A stretch of DNA of 64,000 nt. Origin: Paludisphaera soli (GTDB lineage Bacteria > Planctomycetota > Planctomycetia > Isosphaerales > Isosphaeraceae). A program made the position numbers and the translations under genes. The DNA is taken from NCBI RefSeq assembly GCF_011064595.1, contig NZ_JAALJI010000019.1:84540-148539 (forward strand), written 5' to 3'. Below the pieces are notes generated by a model. The model searched no databases. It was not told the origin of the DNA and worked only from the letters and a program-made list of their open reading frames with translations. Of the stretch, positions 25,580 through 33,906 are shown piece by piece; position 1 is the stretch's first letter, and the number at the start of each line of letters is the position of its first letter.

Positions 25580-26260
25580 ATGAGAGCGCCGATCGTCGTC
25601 GCCGTCCTCGCCGGGTTGATCGTCGCGGACGACGAGTCCGGGCTGAAGGCTCTCACCGCCAGGCCGGAGATCGTCGCGGCGACGGAGTGGGGGTCGAAGC
25701 CCCAGCCGATCCCGGATTCGCGCAAGCAGACGCCGAAGTTCGTGACGATCCATCACGCCGGGGTGGTCTGGACCGCCAAGGTCGCGCCCGAGGTCTTCGT
25801 GCGGAACATGCAGTCCTGGGGGCAGCGGGACAAGGGGTGGCCCGACCTCCCCTACCACTTCCTGATCGCCCCGGACGGCCGGATCTTCGAGGGCCGTCCG
25901 CTGGAGTACGAGCCCGAGTCCAACACCAAGTACCCGCTGGCGGGGAACGTCGGGGTCGAGATGATGGGGAGCTTCGAAACCCAGCGCCCCGACCCGCGCC
26001 AGATCGCCTCGTGCGTCAAGCTGACGGCCTGGCTCTGCGACCGCTTCGCCATCGACCCGGCGACGGTCCGTGGGCACAAGGACGCCGCGTCGGGCCAGAC
26101 GACCTGCCCCGGCAAGGACTTCGACCGCTACCTCAAGGACGGCCAGTTCGTCCGCTGGGTCCGCGAGACCCTCGCAGGCGAGGCCCCCGCGATCGACCCC
26201 GGCCCCCCCCTCCCCGGCGGGCCGACCGAGACGATCCCGTCGACCAGTCCTGCATCCTGA
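25580..26260 (+). CDS. N-acetylmuramoyl-L-alanine amidase / PGRP-like
   Basis: A 226-residue Amidase_2 (peptidoglycan-recognition fold) enzyme that would cut the bond between muramic acid and L-alanine in peptidoglycan. The zinc site is visible: HH at 58-59 (TIHHAG), a later His in GHKDAA and the Cys in TTCPGKDF; the Tyr/His of PYHFLIAPDGRIFEG is also family-typical. A short hydrophobic N-terminus (IVVAVLAGLIVA) may be a signal peptide. The C-terminus is Pro-rich. Presence of such an enzyme fits the finding that planctomycetes have peptidoglycan. It is followed by the oxidoreductase gene after 90 bases. Confidence 0.85.
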   Translation: MRAPIVVAVLAGLIVADDESGLKALTARPEIVAATEWGSKPQPIPDSRKQTPKFVTIHHAGVVWTAKVAPEVFVRNMQSWGQRDKGWPDLPYHFLIAPDGRIFEGRPLEYEPESNTKYPLAGNVGVEMMGSFETQRPDPRQIASCVKLTAWLCDRFAIDPATVRGHKDAASGQTTCPGKDFDRYLKDGQFVRWVRETLAGEAPAIDPGPPLPGGPTETIPSTSPAS

Positions 26261-26350
26261 CGCCGGCCGGTCGGTCCACGACGGCGCGGATTTTGCCAAC
26301 GATCGGCCGTCGCGAATCACCCCTGGCGCCGATCGTGGGAGCGGGATCAG

Positions 26351-27751
26351 ATGGCCGAGTCTTCGGAAGCGTTCGACGTGGTTTTGCTCGGGGCGGGGCA
26401 GGCGAACAACCCCCTGGCCCGGTCGCTGTCGAAGGCCGGGCGGCGCGTGGCGCTGGTCGAGCGGGGGGAGATCGGCGGGACGTGCGTCAACGTCGGCTGC
26501 ACGCCGACCAAGACGATGGCGGCGAGCGCGCGGGTGGCGTACCTGGCCCGTCGCGCGGGCGAGTTCGGGGTGCATTGCGGCGAGGCGCGCGTGGAACTCG
26601 CCGAGGTGCGGGCGCGAACGCAGGCCCTCGTGGAGCGGTTCCGCACTGGGAGCGAAAAGCAGCTGGAAGCTACGGACGGGCTGGATCTGATCCGCGGGGA
26701 GGGCGCGTTCGAAGGCCCTCGCACGGTTCGGGTCCAGCTCAACGGCGGAGGCGTGCGTCGGCTCTCCGGCGAGATCGTCGTCATCGACGTCGGCTGCCGC
26801 CCGGCGCGGCCGGACCTGCCGGGGCTGAACTCCGTCACGCCTCTCACCTCGACGACGATCCTGCAGCTCGAATCCACGCCGGAGCATCTGCTGGTGCTGG
26901 GGGGCGGGTACATCGGCGTCGAGTTCGCCCAGATGTTCCGGCGGTTCGGCGCCCGGGTGACGCTCATCCACCGGGGCGGGCGGTTGCTGCGTCGCGAGGA
27001 CCCCGACATGGCCGAGGCGCTCGCCGAGGTCCTCCGCGAGGACGGCGTCGCCATCGTCTCGAACGCGGAGGCGACGCAGGTCGCGGGGGGCGAGGGCGAC
27101 GTGCGGCTGACCGTCCGCGAGGAAGGCCGGGATCGGGAGCTGGCGGGCTCGCACTTGCTGCTCGCCGTCGGGCGGACGCCGGTCACCGACGGGCTGAACC
27201 TGCAGGCGGCCGGGATCCATGCGGATGATCGCGGCTTCATCCCGGTCGACGAGCGGCTCCAGACCAACGCGCCCGGCGTGTACGCCGTCGGCGACGTGAA
27301 CGGCGGCCCGGCGTTCACCCACGTCGCCCACAACGACAACCAGATCCTCCGCGAGAACCTGCTGCGCAACGCCGGCCGCACGACCGCCGGCCGGCTGGTC
27401 CCCTTCACCGTCTTCACCGACCCGCAGTTCGGCCGGGTCGGTATGACCGAGCGCGAGGCGCGCGAGGCCGGGCATCGGGTGCGGATCGCGAAGATGCCGA
27501 TGACCGAGGTGGCGCGGGCCGTCGAGGTCGGCGAGGCTCGCGGCGTCCTCAAGGCGGTGATCGACGCCGACTCCGACCTTATCCTGGGCTGCACCGCCCT
27601 GGGGGTCGAGGGGGGCGAGATCATGTCGATGATCCAGCTGGCGATGATGGGCGGACTCACCTACCAACGCCTGCGCGATGATATGTTCGCCCACCCCACC
27701 CTGGCGCGGGGCCTCAACGCGCTGTTCTCCCACATCGGGGAGGAAGAGTAA
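26351..27751 (+). CDS. FAD-dependent pyridine nucleotide-disulfide oxidoreductase
   Basis: A 466-residue flavoprotein of the lipoamide dehydrogenase/mercuric reductase group: FAD site GAGQANNPLA, redox-active pair Cys45/Cys50 in GGTCVNVGC, NAD(P)H site VLGGGYIGVEFAQ, second FAD motif VYAVGDVNGG and a C-terminal dimerisation domain with FAHPTLARG, where Lpd-type enzymes carry HPT. Mercuric reductase is unlikely because the N-terminal metal-binding domain and the C-terminal Cys pair are missing, and no 2-oxo acid dehydrogenase genes are near, so the substrate is unknown. The ATG at 26351 starts the Rossmann fold directly. Confidence 0.85.
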   Translation: MAESSEAFDVVLLGAGQANNPLARSLSKAGRRVALVERGEIGGTCVNVGCTPTKTMAASARVAYLARRAGEFGVHCGEARVELAEVRARTQALVERFRTGSEKQLEATDGLDLIRGEGAFEGPRTVRVQLNGGGVRRLSGEIVVIDVGCRPARPDLPGLNSVTPLTSTTILQLESTPEHLLVLGGGYIGVEFAQMFRRFGARVTLIHRGGRLLRREDPDMAEALAEVLREDGVAIVSNAEATQVAGGEGDVRLTVREEGRDRELAGSHLLLAVGRTPVTDGLNLQAAGIHADDRGFIPVDERLQTNAPGVYAVGDVNGGPAFTHVAHNDNQILRENLLRNAGRTTAGRLVPFTVFTDPQFGRVGMTEREAREAGHRVRIAKMPMTEVARAVEVGEARGVLKAVIDADSDLILGCTALGVEGGEIMSMIQLAMMGGLTYQRLRDDMFAHPTLARGLNALFSHIGEEE

Positions 27752-27758
27752 GAGGCCG

Positions 27759-27825
27759 ACCGCGACGCCGGTCCCGCCTTCCGAGACCCGGCGCCCGCCC
27801 GCCCGGATCATGACGTTCAAGCCGG
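27759..27825 (-). pseudogene. Decayed fragment of phosphofructokinase gene 5' end
   Basis: Bases 27771-27825 match 22783-22840, inside the 5' part of the intact pfk gene, at about 90% identity with one codon-sized deletion; weaker similarity extends to about 27759. On the minus strand it would encode GLNVMIRAGGRRVSEGGT against GLNAVIRAVVRRVSDAGGT of the enzyme. The rest of a gene is absent, and the fragment abuts the stop of the oxidoreductase gene. Confidence 0.65.
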
Positions 27826-28088
27826 TCGGGGCGGCCGCCATCGACCGACCCCCGGCGACGGCTCCGCCCCGCCCGAGCCGACCATCCGCCGGGGCGGAAC
27901 GGCGATGGGGATCCGCGAGCCCGCACCATTCGCACCGGCCGCGCGTCGGGCCTCCGCGCAGGAGGACGACGCGGGCCCATCATGAGGAAATCCGGCCCTC
28001 GGTCCAATCGACGGTTGCCGCGGTTGCTAAAGTATGGAATGATTGCATTCGGGTCGAAATCATGCATTCGGGTCTACGGAGCCGTGAC

Positions 28089-28832
28089 ATGCATCCGGGA
28101 CGAAGTCTCTCGCGTCGGATCGCCTCGCTCGCCATCCTTGGCTCGTTGGTCCTCGCCCCCGCGGCGACGGCCGAGGGGCCGTCGCAGTTCCGGGCCGCGA
28201 ACATCCCCAGGGGGGCTTTCGAGCATCTCCAGCTCTTCGGCGCGTCGGGCATTCAGGCCTTCGCGGTCGCCCCGAACGGCGGGTGGGCCGTCGTCTCCGG
28301 CGATGGGCGCATCGCCATGGATGGGACGCCCCCTGGATTCGACGCCGAGCTGCGGACCTGCGTCCAGCAGGGCCACCGGATCCTGAACTTCGCCTTCACC
28401 CACGCGGGAGGATGGACCCTGTTCACGGATCGGGCCTTCCGCAACAGCAACGTCGGGGTGCCCCAGGGATGCCTGCAGCGGCAGGAGGAACTGGCGGAGG
28501 GGGGCAAGCTCCTGGCGGTCTCTTACGGCAAGGACGACTCCTGGGTCGTGACCTCGGATCGCGGCGGCGTCTTCACCAACATCGGGCCGGGCGGCGACTT
28601 CGAGGGTCGCATCCGTGCTTTCGTCGAACGGGGGCCGATTCGGGCCGTCGCCCTGGCGCCGGGCGGGGGGGCCAGCGTGCTGATCGACGGCCGTCGTTAC
28701 GACGCCAAGTCGCTCCCCGGCGAGTGCTTCAAGGCGATCGAAGAGGCCGCGGCGGAGGGCTTCGCGGTCGACAACGTCACCCTCACCCCGAACGGCGGCT
28801 GGGCGGTCATCGTCAGCCGTCCCCGCGAGTAG
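28089..28832 (+). CDS. Secreted protein with about five 44-residue repeats
   Basis: A 247-residue exported protein (signal peptide ASLAILGSLVLAPAATA). The mature chain is made of four full repeats and a partial fifth, each about 44 residues, with a turn-rich centre: APNGGWAVVSGDG, THAGGWTLFTDRA, GKDDSWVVTSDRG, APGGGASVLIDGR and TPNGGWAVIVS. The pattern suggests a beta-propeller-like or beta-solenoid surface protein for binding rather than catalysis (inference). No known family was named with confidence. The start at 28089 follows CGGAG with seven bases between; an ATG nine codons upstream is in frame. Confidence 0.65.
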   Translation: MHPGRSLSRRIASLAILGSLVLAPAATAEGPSQFRAANIPRGAFEHLQLFGASGIQAFAVAPNGGWAVVSGDGRIAMDGTPPGFDAELRTCVQQGHRILNFAFTHAGGWTLFTDRAFRNSNVGVPQGCLQRQEELAEGGKLLAVSYGKDDSWVVTSDRGGVFTNIGPGGDFEGRIRAFVERGPIRAVALAPGGGASVLIDGRRYDAKSLPGECFKAIEEAAAEGFAVDNVTLTPNGGWAVIVSRPRE

Positions 28833-28847
28833 GGCGACGTCCGCTCG

Positions 28848-30188
28848 TCATCGCCCCGACCCGGCTCCTCGGCCCCTCGGCGACGGGTCGGCGGGCATCG
28901 TCCAGGAGAGCGGCGTCTCGCCCCGGATCATCCGAGCGGCCTCGCCGGTGAGGCGGAGGTAGTGGTCGGCGGGGAGCCCTTCGGCGCCCAGGAAGTGGCG
29001 GCCGACGGGGAGCGTGTCGGCGAGCTTGTAGATAGCGGTCCCCTCGTCGACCTCGTCGAACATGCCGACGAACGCCGTGCGGACGCCGAGGTCGCGGAAC
29101 GTGGCGAATTGCCGCCAGTAGAAGGCGCCCCCCCGGCGCGGGATGACGGTGGTCCCGGGGGACTTGCGTTGGAGGTTGTCCCAGGAGAAGCCGGCGAAGG
29201 CGGTGGGAATGTATCCCTTGCCGGCGGCCTTCAGCTCGGCCAGGTCCGGCTCCCAGACCTCGCGGCGGATGCGGTCCATCGAGGCGTCGTCGTGGTAGCG
29301 GCCGGCGTCCCAGGGGCTGATGGCGTCGAACGAGCGATAGACCTCGGCCCAGTCGGCGTCCTTCCGCGAGTCCCCGCGCAGGGTCCGCCAGTGGGCGTCG
29401 ACGCCGCCGATCAGGTAAACGCCGCCGTATTTCGGGTCGTCTCGGAAGAAGGCGATCAGTTCCTTCGCCTGTTCGACGCTCCAGGGCCGGTCCTTGAACC
29501 CCAGGCCCCAGAGCAGGACGACGGGCTTGCCCCGGTGGTGGAGATACCGGGAGTCCTCGCGGATCTTGACGCGATCGCAGAGGAACTTCCAGTCGTCCAT
29601 CACCATCTTCGCGTCGCCGCGGCGGCCGGTGGAGAGGTCGAGCATCATCGCCCAGACCCGCCCCTCGCGGTGACACCCCTCGCGCACGTTCGCCAGCACG
29701 CGGTTGACGTGCCGGGCTCGGTCCGGGTTCGCCGCCTCGCCGACGAACCGGCTCAGGAAGACGCCGTCGAGCCCGTACTCGCGCATCCAGCGCGTATGGA
29801 CGAGCGTCGGCCCTTTCGAGAATCCGCTGTAGAGCCTAGCGGGCGAGCCGTCGGGCATCCGCAGGCCGGGGACCTCGCAAAGGTCCTCGGCCGCATACTC
29901 CGAGACGTCCGGCCACATATCGATCGTGAACCGCCCCTCGTCCGGCCGCTCCAGCCCCTCCCCCCAGTGCACGAACCCGAACCCCGAGCCGTCGCAAGGA
30001 GTGTTGAACCACCCCTGATAGCCGCAGAGCACCTTGCCGTCGAGCGTCGTCGCGTCCACGTCCGACCGCGAAGGCCCGTCGTAGGGCTTCAGCCAGGGCT
30101 GGTCGTCGGGGGCCTGGGCGGCGGCAAGCCCGAAGGCCGCAAGGTGGACGACCAGGACGGCCGCGAAGGAGAGTCGGCCGAGGCGCAT
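28848..30188 (-). CDS. Secreted glycoside hydrolase family 71/99-like protein
   Basis: A 446-residue exported protein (signal peptide AAVLVVHLAAFGLAAAQA). It resembles proteins annotated as GH71/99-like or xylosidase-related: VLCGYQGWFNTPCDG near the start, MREYGLDGVFLSRF, WGLGFKDRPWS, VYLIGGVDAHWR, and FVGMFDEVDEGTAIYK near the end, consistent with a TIM-barrel with acidic residues at strand ends (Asp/Glu in MFDEVDE). Activity on mannan or other alpha-glycans is possible but untested. AGGGAG precedes the start at 30188. The gene converges on the repeat protein, stops 15 bases apart. Confidence 0.65.
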   Translation of the reverse strand: MRLGRLSFAAVLVVHLAAFGLAAAQAPDDQPWLKPYDGPSRSDVDATTLDGKVLCGYQGWFNTPCDGSGFGFVHWGEGLERPDEGRFTIDMWPDVSEYAAEDLCEVPGLRMPDGSPARLYSGFSKGPTLVHTRWMREYGLDGVFLSRFVGEAANPDRARHVNRVLANVREGCHREGRVWAMMLDLSTGRRGDAKMVMDDWKFLCDRVKIREDSRYLHHRGKPVVLLWGLGFKDRPWSVEQAKELIAFFRDDPKYGGVYLIGGVDAHWRTLRGDSRKDADWAEVYRSFDAISPWDAGRYHDDASMDRIRREVWEPDLAELKAAGKGYIPTAFAGFSWDNLQRKSPGTTVIPRRGGAFYWRQFATFRDLGVRTAFVGMFDEVDEGTAIYKLADTLPVGRHFLGAEGLPADHYLRLTGEAARMIRGETPLSWTMPADPSPRGRGAGSGR

Positions 30189-30338
30189 CGTCGGGCTCCC
30201 TTGGGGTGAGGCGGCGGCATCGGGGACGTGCCGTCCCGGACCACGCACACCCTGGAAGCTACCGCGCCCGCCCGCCTCGGGCCAGCCGGTCCCGCCCCGC
30301 CGGGAGGGCCGAGGGATCGTAAGCCGGACGAGCGGCCT

Positions 30339-30890
30339 TCACGCCGCCGATCGCCGCCGCGACCATCCGGCCCCGGCGCAAGCGGCCGCGATGCCGCCGA
30401 GCGTCAGCGTCGAGGGCTCGGGGACCGCGGGGGCCCCCAGCGTCCGGGCGATGACCCACGGGTCGGTCCCACCCATCGACGGCGATTTGACGTCCCAGCC
30501 GAAGGGGCCGAACCCGCCCGAGTACTCGTCGGCCCCCAGCCGCGAGTAGCTGAGCAAGACGGCGTCGCTCTGGATCAGGAGGCCGCCCTGGCCGGGGGCG
30601 ATGGTCAGCCCGGCCGCCGTGCGCCTGATGTTGCCCACCGGGGTGAGCAGCGAAGAGGGGTCGCTCACGCCCGTCGTGTAGGAGGCGCCCCCCTGCGAGA
30701 TGGTCACGCTCCAATCGAGGACGTCGTCCGTGGAGAAGTCGGAGTCGTCGGGCTCGGGTCGGAGCGTGAAGTAGCCCGACAACGTCGCGCCATCCTGGTC
30801 GGCGGCGTAGCTGATGAGGTGGTAGGTGACGCCGGCCGCCTCGGCCTGGGAGGCGACGGCGAGGAGGCAGAGGGTGATCGTGAGTCTCAT
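30339..30890 (-). CDS. PEP-CTERM sorting domain protein
   Basis: A 183-residue secreted protein: signal peptide LTITLCLLAVASQAEA, a beta-rich body (YHLISYAADQDGATLSGYFTL, DWSVTISQGG) and a C-terminal anchor AVPEPSTLTLGG, helix, RRR. Exosortase-dependent sorting is expected. It is divergent to another PEP-CTERM gene, with 306 bases between the starts. The body begins with a segment of the type SGYFTL found in many short planctomycete PEP-CTERM proteins. The ATG at 30890 was chosen because the signal peptide starts there; the long upstream frame is not coding-like. Confidence 0.75.
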   Translation of the reverse strand: MRLTITLCLLAVASQAEAAGVTYHLISYAADQDGATLSGYFTLRPEPDDSDFSTDDVLDWSVTISQGGASYTTGVSDPSSLLTPVGNIRRTAAGLTIAPGQGGLLIQSDAVLLSYSRLGADEYSGGFGPFGWDVKSPSMGGTDPWVIARTLGAPAVPEPSTLTLGGIAAACAGAGWSRRRSAA

Positions 30891-31196
30891 CGGCGCGTCC
30901 CCGGGGAGGATCATGCGAAAGAGTCCGATGATCCCAAAGGGGCGCGGGGGCGGGCAAGCCGAGACCGGGCGGAGGACGACGGCCGACCGTGACGGGAAGC
31001 TCCACCTTGCGGTTTTCAGGCGATGGGCCCGTCGGTCGCCGTCGGCCGGGCCATGTTCCGCGAAGACGACACGCGTCGGGCGGTCCCGCCGACCCGCTTG
31101 CATGTCCCGCCGGGCCGGGCGAGCATGGGGGTCCTTCTGGTTCTTCGCGACAGACCCACCAGTGTCGCCGCCTCGGAGCGGCGGGGAGCGATGGCG
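30891..31196. other. Intergenic region between divergent PEP-CTERM genes
   Basis: About 306 bases holding the start regions of two divergent exported-protein genes. A GGGGAG ribosome binding site precedes the plus-strand start. I see no convincing promoter hexamers or long inverted repeat, and ORFs here lack coding character. Confidence 0.4.
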
Positions 31197-31793
31197 ATGA
31201 GGTCGGCGGCCATGATCCTGGGCCTCGCGCTCGTGCTGGCGGACGCCGGGCGTGCCGATGCGGAATACATCCAGTACACGCTGCGGACGACCGCTTCGGG
31301 CAGCCTGGGGGGCCGGGATTTCGCCGACCGGTCGCTCCTGATCGTCGGATACGGCGACACGTCGCAGATCGTCAGCCCGTCGCCGGGCATCTTCAACCTG
31401 CAACTCTTCGCGAACTCGGTGATCATCGACGGCTTCCCTGCCGCCTCCTTCGAGCTGACGGGCCTGGTGGTCGGCCTGGACCAGGACGCCGGCGGGGTCG
31501 GATTCCTCTACGGGCCGTCGCTGAGCCCGATCCTCGGCGTCGCTTCGCGCGGGCTGGCGAGCTACGACCTGGCGACGGCGGATGGGCCGTTCGAGGGCGA
31601 CACGATCTTCGCGCCAAATCCGCCGTTGGAGACGACGGCGGGCTCGCTGATCCTCCTCGCGCCGGCCGACCGCAGCGAGTTCAGCTCCAGCGTCGTGGCG
31701 GGCCCGGCGGTCCCGGAGCCCGCCTCGCTGGCCCTCGCCGCGACGGGGGCCGCGGGGGTCGCGGGCCTCGCGCGGCGTCGGCGACGGGCATGA
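31197..31793 (+). CDS. PEP-CTERM sorting domain protein
   Basis: A 198-residue secreted protein with signal peptide (MILGLALVLADAGRADA) and PEP-CTERM anchor AVPEPASLALAATG, helix, RRRRR. The body shows SGSLGGRDFADRSLLIVGYGD, a beta-rich domain seen in other short PEP-CTERM proteins; no enzymatic motif is visible. The start at 31197 is preferred to the ATG two codons upstream because GGGGAG is eight bases away. It converges on accC. With the divergent PEP-CTERM gene it may form a pair of surface proteins under shared control (inference). Confidence 0.75.
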   Translation: MRSAAMILGLALVLADAGRADAEYIQYTLRTTASGSLGGRDFADRSLLIVGYGDTSQIVSPSPGIFNLQLFANSVIIDGFPAASFELTGLVVGLDQDAGGVGFLYGPSLSPILGVASRGLASYDLATADGPFEGDTIFAPNPPLETTAGSLILLAPADRSEFSSSVVAGPAVPEPASLALAATGAAGVAGLARRRRRA

Positions 31794-31814
31794 CTCCCGC
31801 CGCCCGTCCCCGGC

Positions 31815-33170
31815 TCAGGCCTGGGGCTTCGGCGGCATGAGGACGCGTTCGACCCAGGTGGTGTCGACGTTGCCGTCGATGAAGTCCTTGTGGCGGAAGA
31901 TGCGCTGGTGGAGGGGGATGGTGGTCTTGATGCCCTCGATGGACAGCTCGTCGAGGGCCCTTCGCATCCGGGCGATGGCCTCGGGGCGGGTGGGGGCGTG
32001 GACGATGAGCTTGCCGACGAGGGAGTCGTAGTTGGGGGGGATGCTGTAGCCGGCGCGGATGTGGGAGTCCCAGCGGACGCCGGGTCCGCCGGGGACGTTC
32101 AACGCGGTGATGCGGCCGGCGGAGGGGCGGAAGTCGTGGTCGGGGTCCTCGGAGTTGATCCGGACCTCGATGGCGTGGCCCTCGGACTTCACGTCTTCCT
32201 GGCGGAACGGCAGGGGCTCGCCGGCGGCGACGCGGATCTGCTGCTTCACCAGGTCGATGCCGGTGATCTCCTCGGTGACCGGGTGCTCGACCTGGATCCG
32301 GGCGTTGACCTCGATGAAGTAGAAATTGTCCTGGGCGTCGACGAGGAACTCGCAGGTGCCGGCGTTGGTGTAGCCGACGGCCTTGGCCAGGCGGACGGCG
32401 GCCTCGCCGAGCTTGACGCGGACCTCCAGCGGGAGCTGGGCGGCGGCCTCCTCGACGAGCTTCTGGTGCCGGCGCTGGAGCGAGCAGTCGCGGTCCCAGC
32501 AGTGGACGACGTTGCCGTGGTGGTCGGCGAGGATCTGGACCTCGACGTGGCGAGGGCGGTCGATGTACTTCTCGAGGTAGATCGACGGGTTCTTGAACGC
32601 GGCCTGGGCCTCGTTGCGGGCGGCCTGGATCGACGAGGGGAGCGAGGCCTCGTCGCGGCAGACGCGCATCCCCTTGCCGCCGCCGCCGGCCGCCGCCTTG
32701 ATGAGGACTGGGAAGCCGATGACCTTGGCGAGGCGGACGGCCTCGGCCTCGTCGGCGACGGCCCCGTCGGAGCCGGGGACGCTGGCGACCTTCGCCTGGG
32801 CGGCGATGACCTTGGCCTCGGTCTTGAGGCCCATCTTGCGGATGGCCTCGTGCGGCGGGCCGATGAACTCGAAGTTGCAGCTCCGGCAGATCTCGGCGAA
32901 CTGGGGGTTCTCCGAGAGGAACCCGTAGCCGGGGTGGATCGCCTGGACGTCGGCGACCTCGGCGGCGGCGATCAGCCGGGGGATGTTCAGGTAGCTGTCG
33001 GCGGAGGGCGCCTTGCCGATGCAGATGGCGCGGTCGGCCAGCTCCAGGTAGGGGGCGTCGCGATCGGCCTGGGAATAGACGGCGACGACCTCGACGCCCA
33101 GCTCCTTGCAGGCCCGGATGACCCGGAGGGCGATCTCGCCGCGATTGGCGACCAGTATCCTCTGAAACAT
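31815..33170 (-). CDS. accC: Acetyl-CoA carboxylase, biotin carboxylase subunit
   Basis: A 451-residue ATP-grasp enzyme that carboxylates the biotin on AccB, the first half-reaction of malonyl-CoA synthesis. Clear family marks: [25 protein letters not shown] at the N-terminus, the glycine-rich ATP loop [11 protein letters not shown], and [14 protein letters not shown] with catalytic residues. Length is standard. It follows accB by 79 bases on the minus strand; the carboxyltransferase subunits are not in the window. It feeds the fatty acid synthesis enzymes FabF, FabG and ACP encoded about 12 kb away. Confidence 0.97.
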   Translation of the reverse strand: MFQRILVANRGEIALRVIRACKELGVEVVAVYSQADRDAPYLELADRAICIGKAPSADSYLNIPRLIAAAEVADVQAIHPGYGFLSENPQFAEICRSCNFEFIGPPHEAIRKMGLKTEAKVIAAQAKVASVPGSDGAVADEAEAVRLAKVIGFPVLIKAAAGGGGKGMRVCRDEASLPSSIQAARNEAQAAFKNPSIYLEKYIDRPRHVEVQILADHHGNVVHCWDRDCSLQRRHQKLVEEAAAQLPLEVRVKLGEAAVRLAKAVGYTNAGTCEFLVDAQDNFYFIEVNARIQVEHPVTEEITGIDLVKQQIRVAAGEPLPFRQEDVKSEGHAIEVRINSEDPDHDFRPSAGRITALNVPGGPGVRWDSHIRAGYSIPPNYDSLVGKLIVHAPTRPEAIARMRRALDELSIEGIKTTIPLHQRIFRHKDFIDGNVDTTWVERVLMPPKPQA

Positions 33171-33249
33171 CGGACTTCACCACCTCGACTCGGCGGCCGG
33201 GGCCGCCCTGGGATCACGGACATCTCGGGATCGACGCGGCCCGGGCGGG

Positions 33250-33765
33250 TCAGGCGGGGATGACGCGGAACATGGGCTGGCCGAACTCGACCGGCTGTCC
33301 GCTCTTGACGAGGATCTCGGAGATGGTCCCCGAGACGCCGGCGGGGATGTCGGTGAAGACCTTCATCGCCTCGATGATGCAGAGGGTCGTCGAGGGCTGG
33401 ACGGCGGTCCCGATCGAGACGAACGGCGGCGAGTCCGGCGAGCCCGACGAGTAATACGTGCCGACCATCGGGCTCTCGATCACGATGGTCTTGGGCCCGG
33501 AGTGGGCCTCGGCGGCCGGCTCGGGCCGGGGCGCGGCGGCGGCCGGGGCCGACGGCGGCGGGGCGTAGGCGGCCGGCGGATAGGCCGGGGCGAACGCCGG
33601 CGCGGCGGCGGCTTCCGCCCCGCGGCGCTGGAGGTGGACCCGGTACGGGCCGTCCGTCACCTCCAGGTCGCTCAGGTCGTACTGCTTCATCAGACGGACG
33701 AGGTAGTGGACCTTCTTCACGTCCAGCGGCTCGCCGCCCTTGCCTTCGGGACCCTGTTCGCCCAT
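33250..33765 (-). CDS. accB: Acetyl-CoA carboxylase, biotin carboxyl carrier protein
   Basis: A 171-residue BCCP. The C-terminal biotinyl domain carries the lysine to be biotinylated in IIEAMKVF; the N-terminal part (VKKVHYLVRLMKQYDLSDLEV) is the usual dimerisation segment, joined by an Ala/Pro-rich flexible linker. The protein shuttles carboxyl groups between AccC and the carboxyltransferase. The start at 33765 (MGEQGPEGKGG) gives normal length; a longer frame upstream is Arg-rich and unlikely. Gene order peptidase-accB-accC on one strand suggests an operon. Confidence 0.95.
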   Translation of the reverse strand: MGEQGPEGKGGEPLDVKKVHYLVRLMKQYDLSDLEVTDGPYRVHLQRRGAEAAAAPAFAPAYPPAAYAPPPSAPAAAAPRPEPAAEAHSGPKTIVIESPMVGTYYSSGSPDSPPFVSIGTAVQPSTTLCIIEAMKVFTDIPAGVSGTISEILVKSGQPVEFGQPMFRVIPA

Positions 33766-33906
33766 GTGCCTTCGCTCCGCTCCTCTTCGGCCGTATCGTG
33801 GTCGCGGCGGCCTTCGGCCGGAGGGCCGTTGCGCCGCGGGATCGTCGCTTCCGCTGTTTTCGTCGGGAGTACGGGACGGGCGGGGGGCCACGTCTCGCCT
33901 GGGCGA

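Noticed and set aside
26351..27751. Mercuric reductase
   Set aside because: The redox Cys pair fits the superfamily, but the heavy-metal-binding N-domain and the C-terminal Cys pair needed for Hg(II) are absent, and no mer genes are adjacent.
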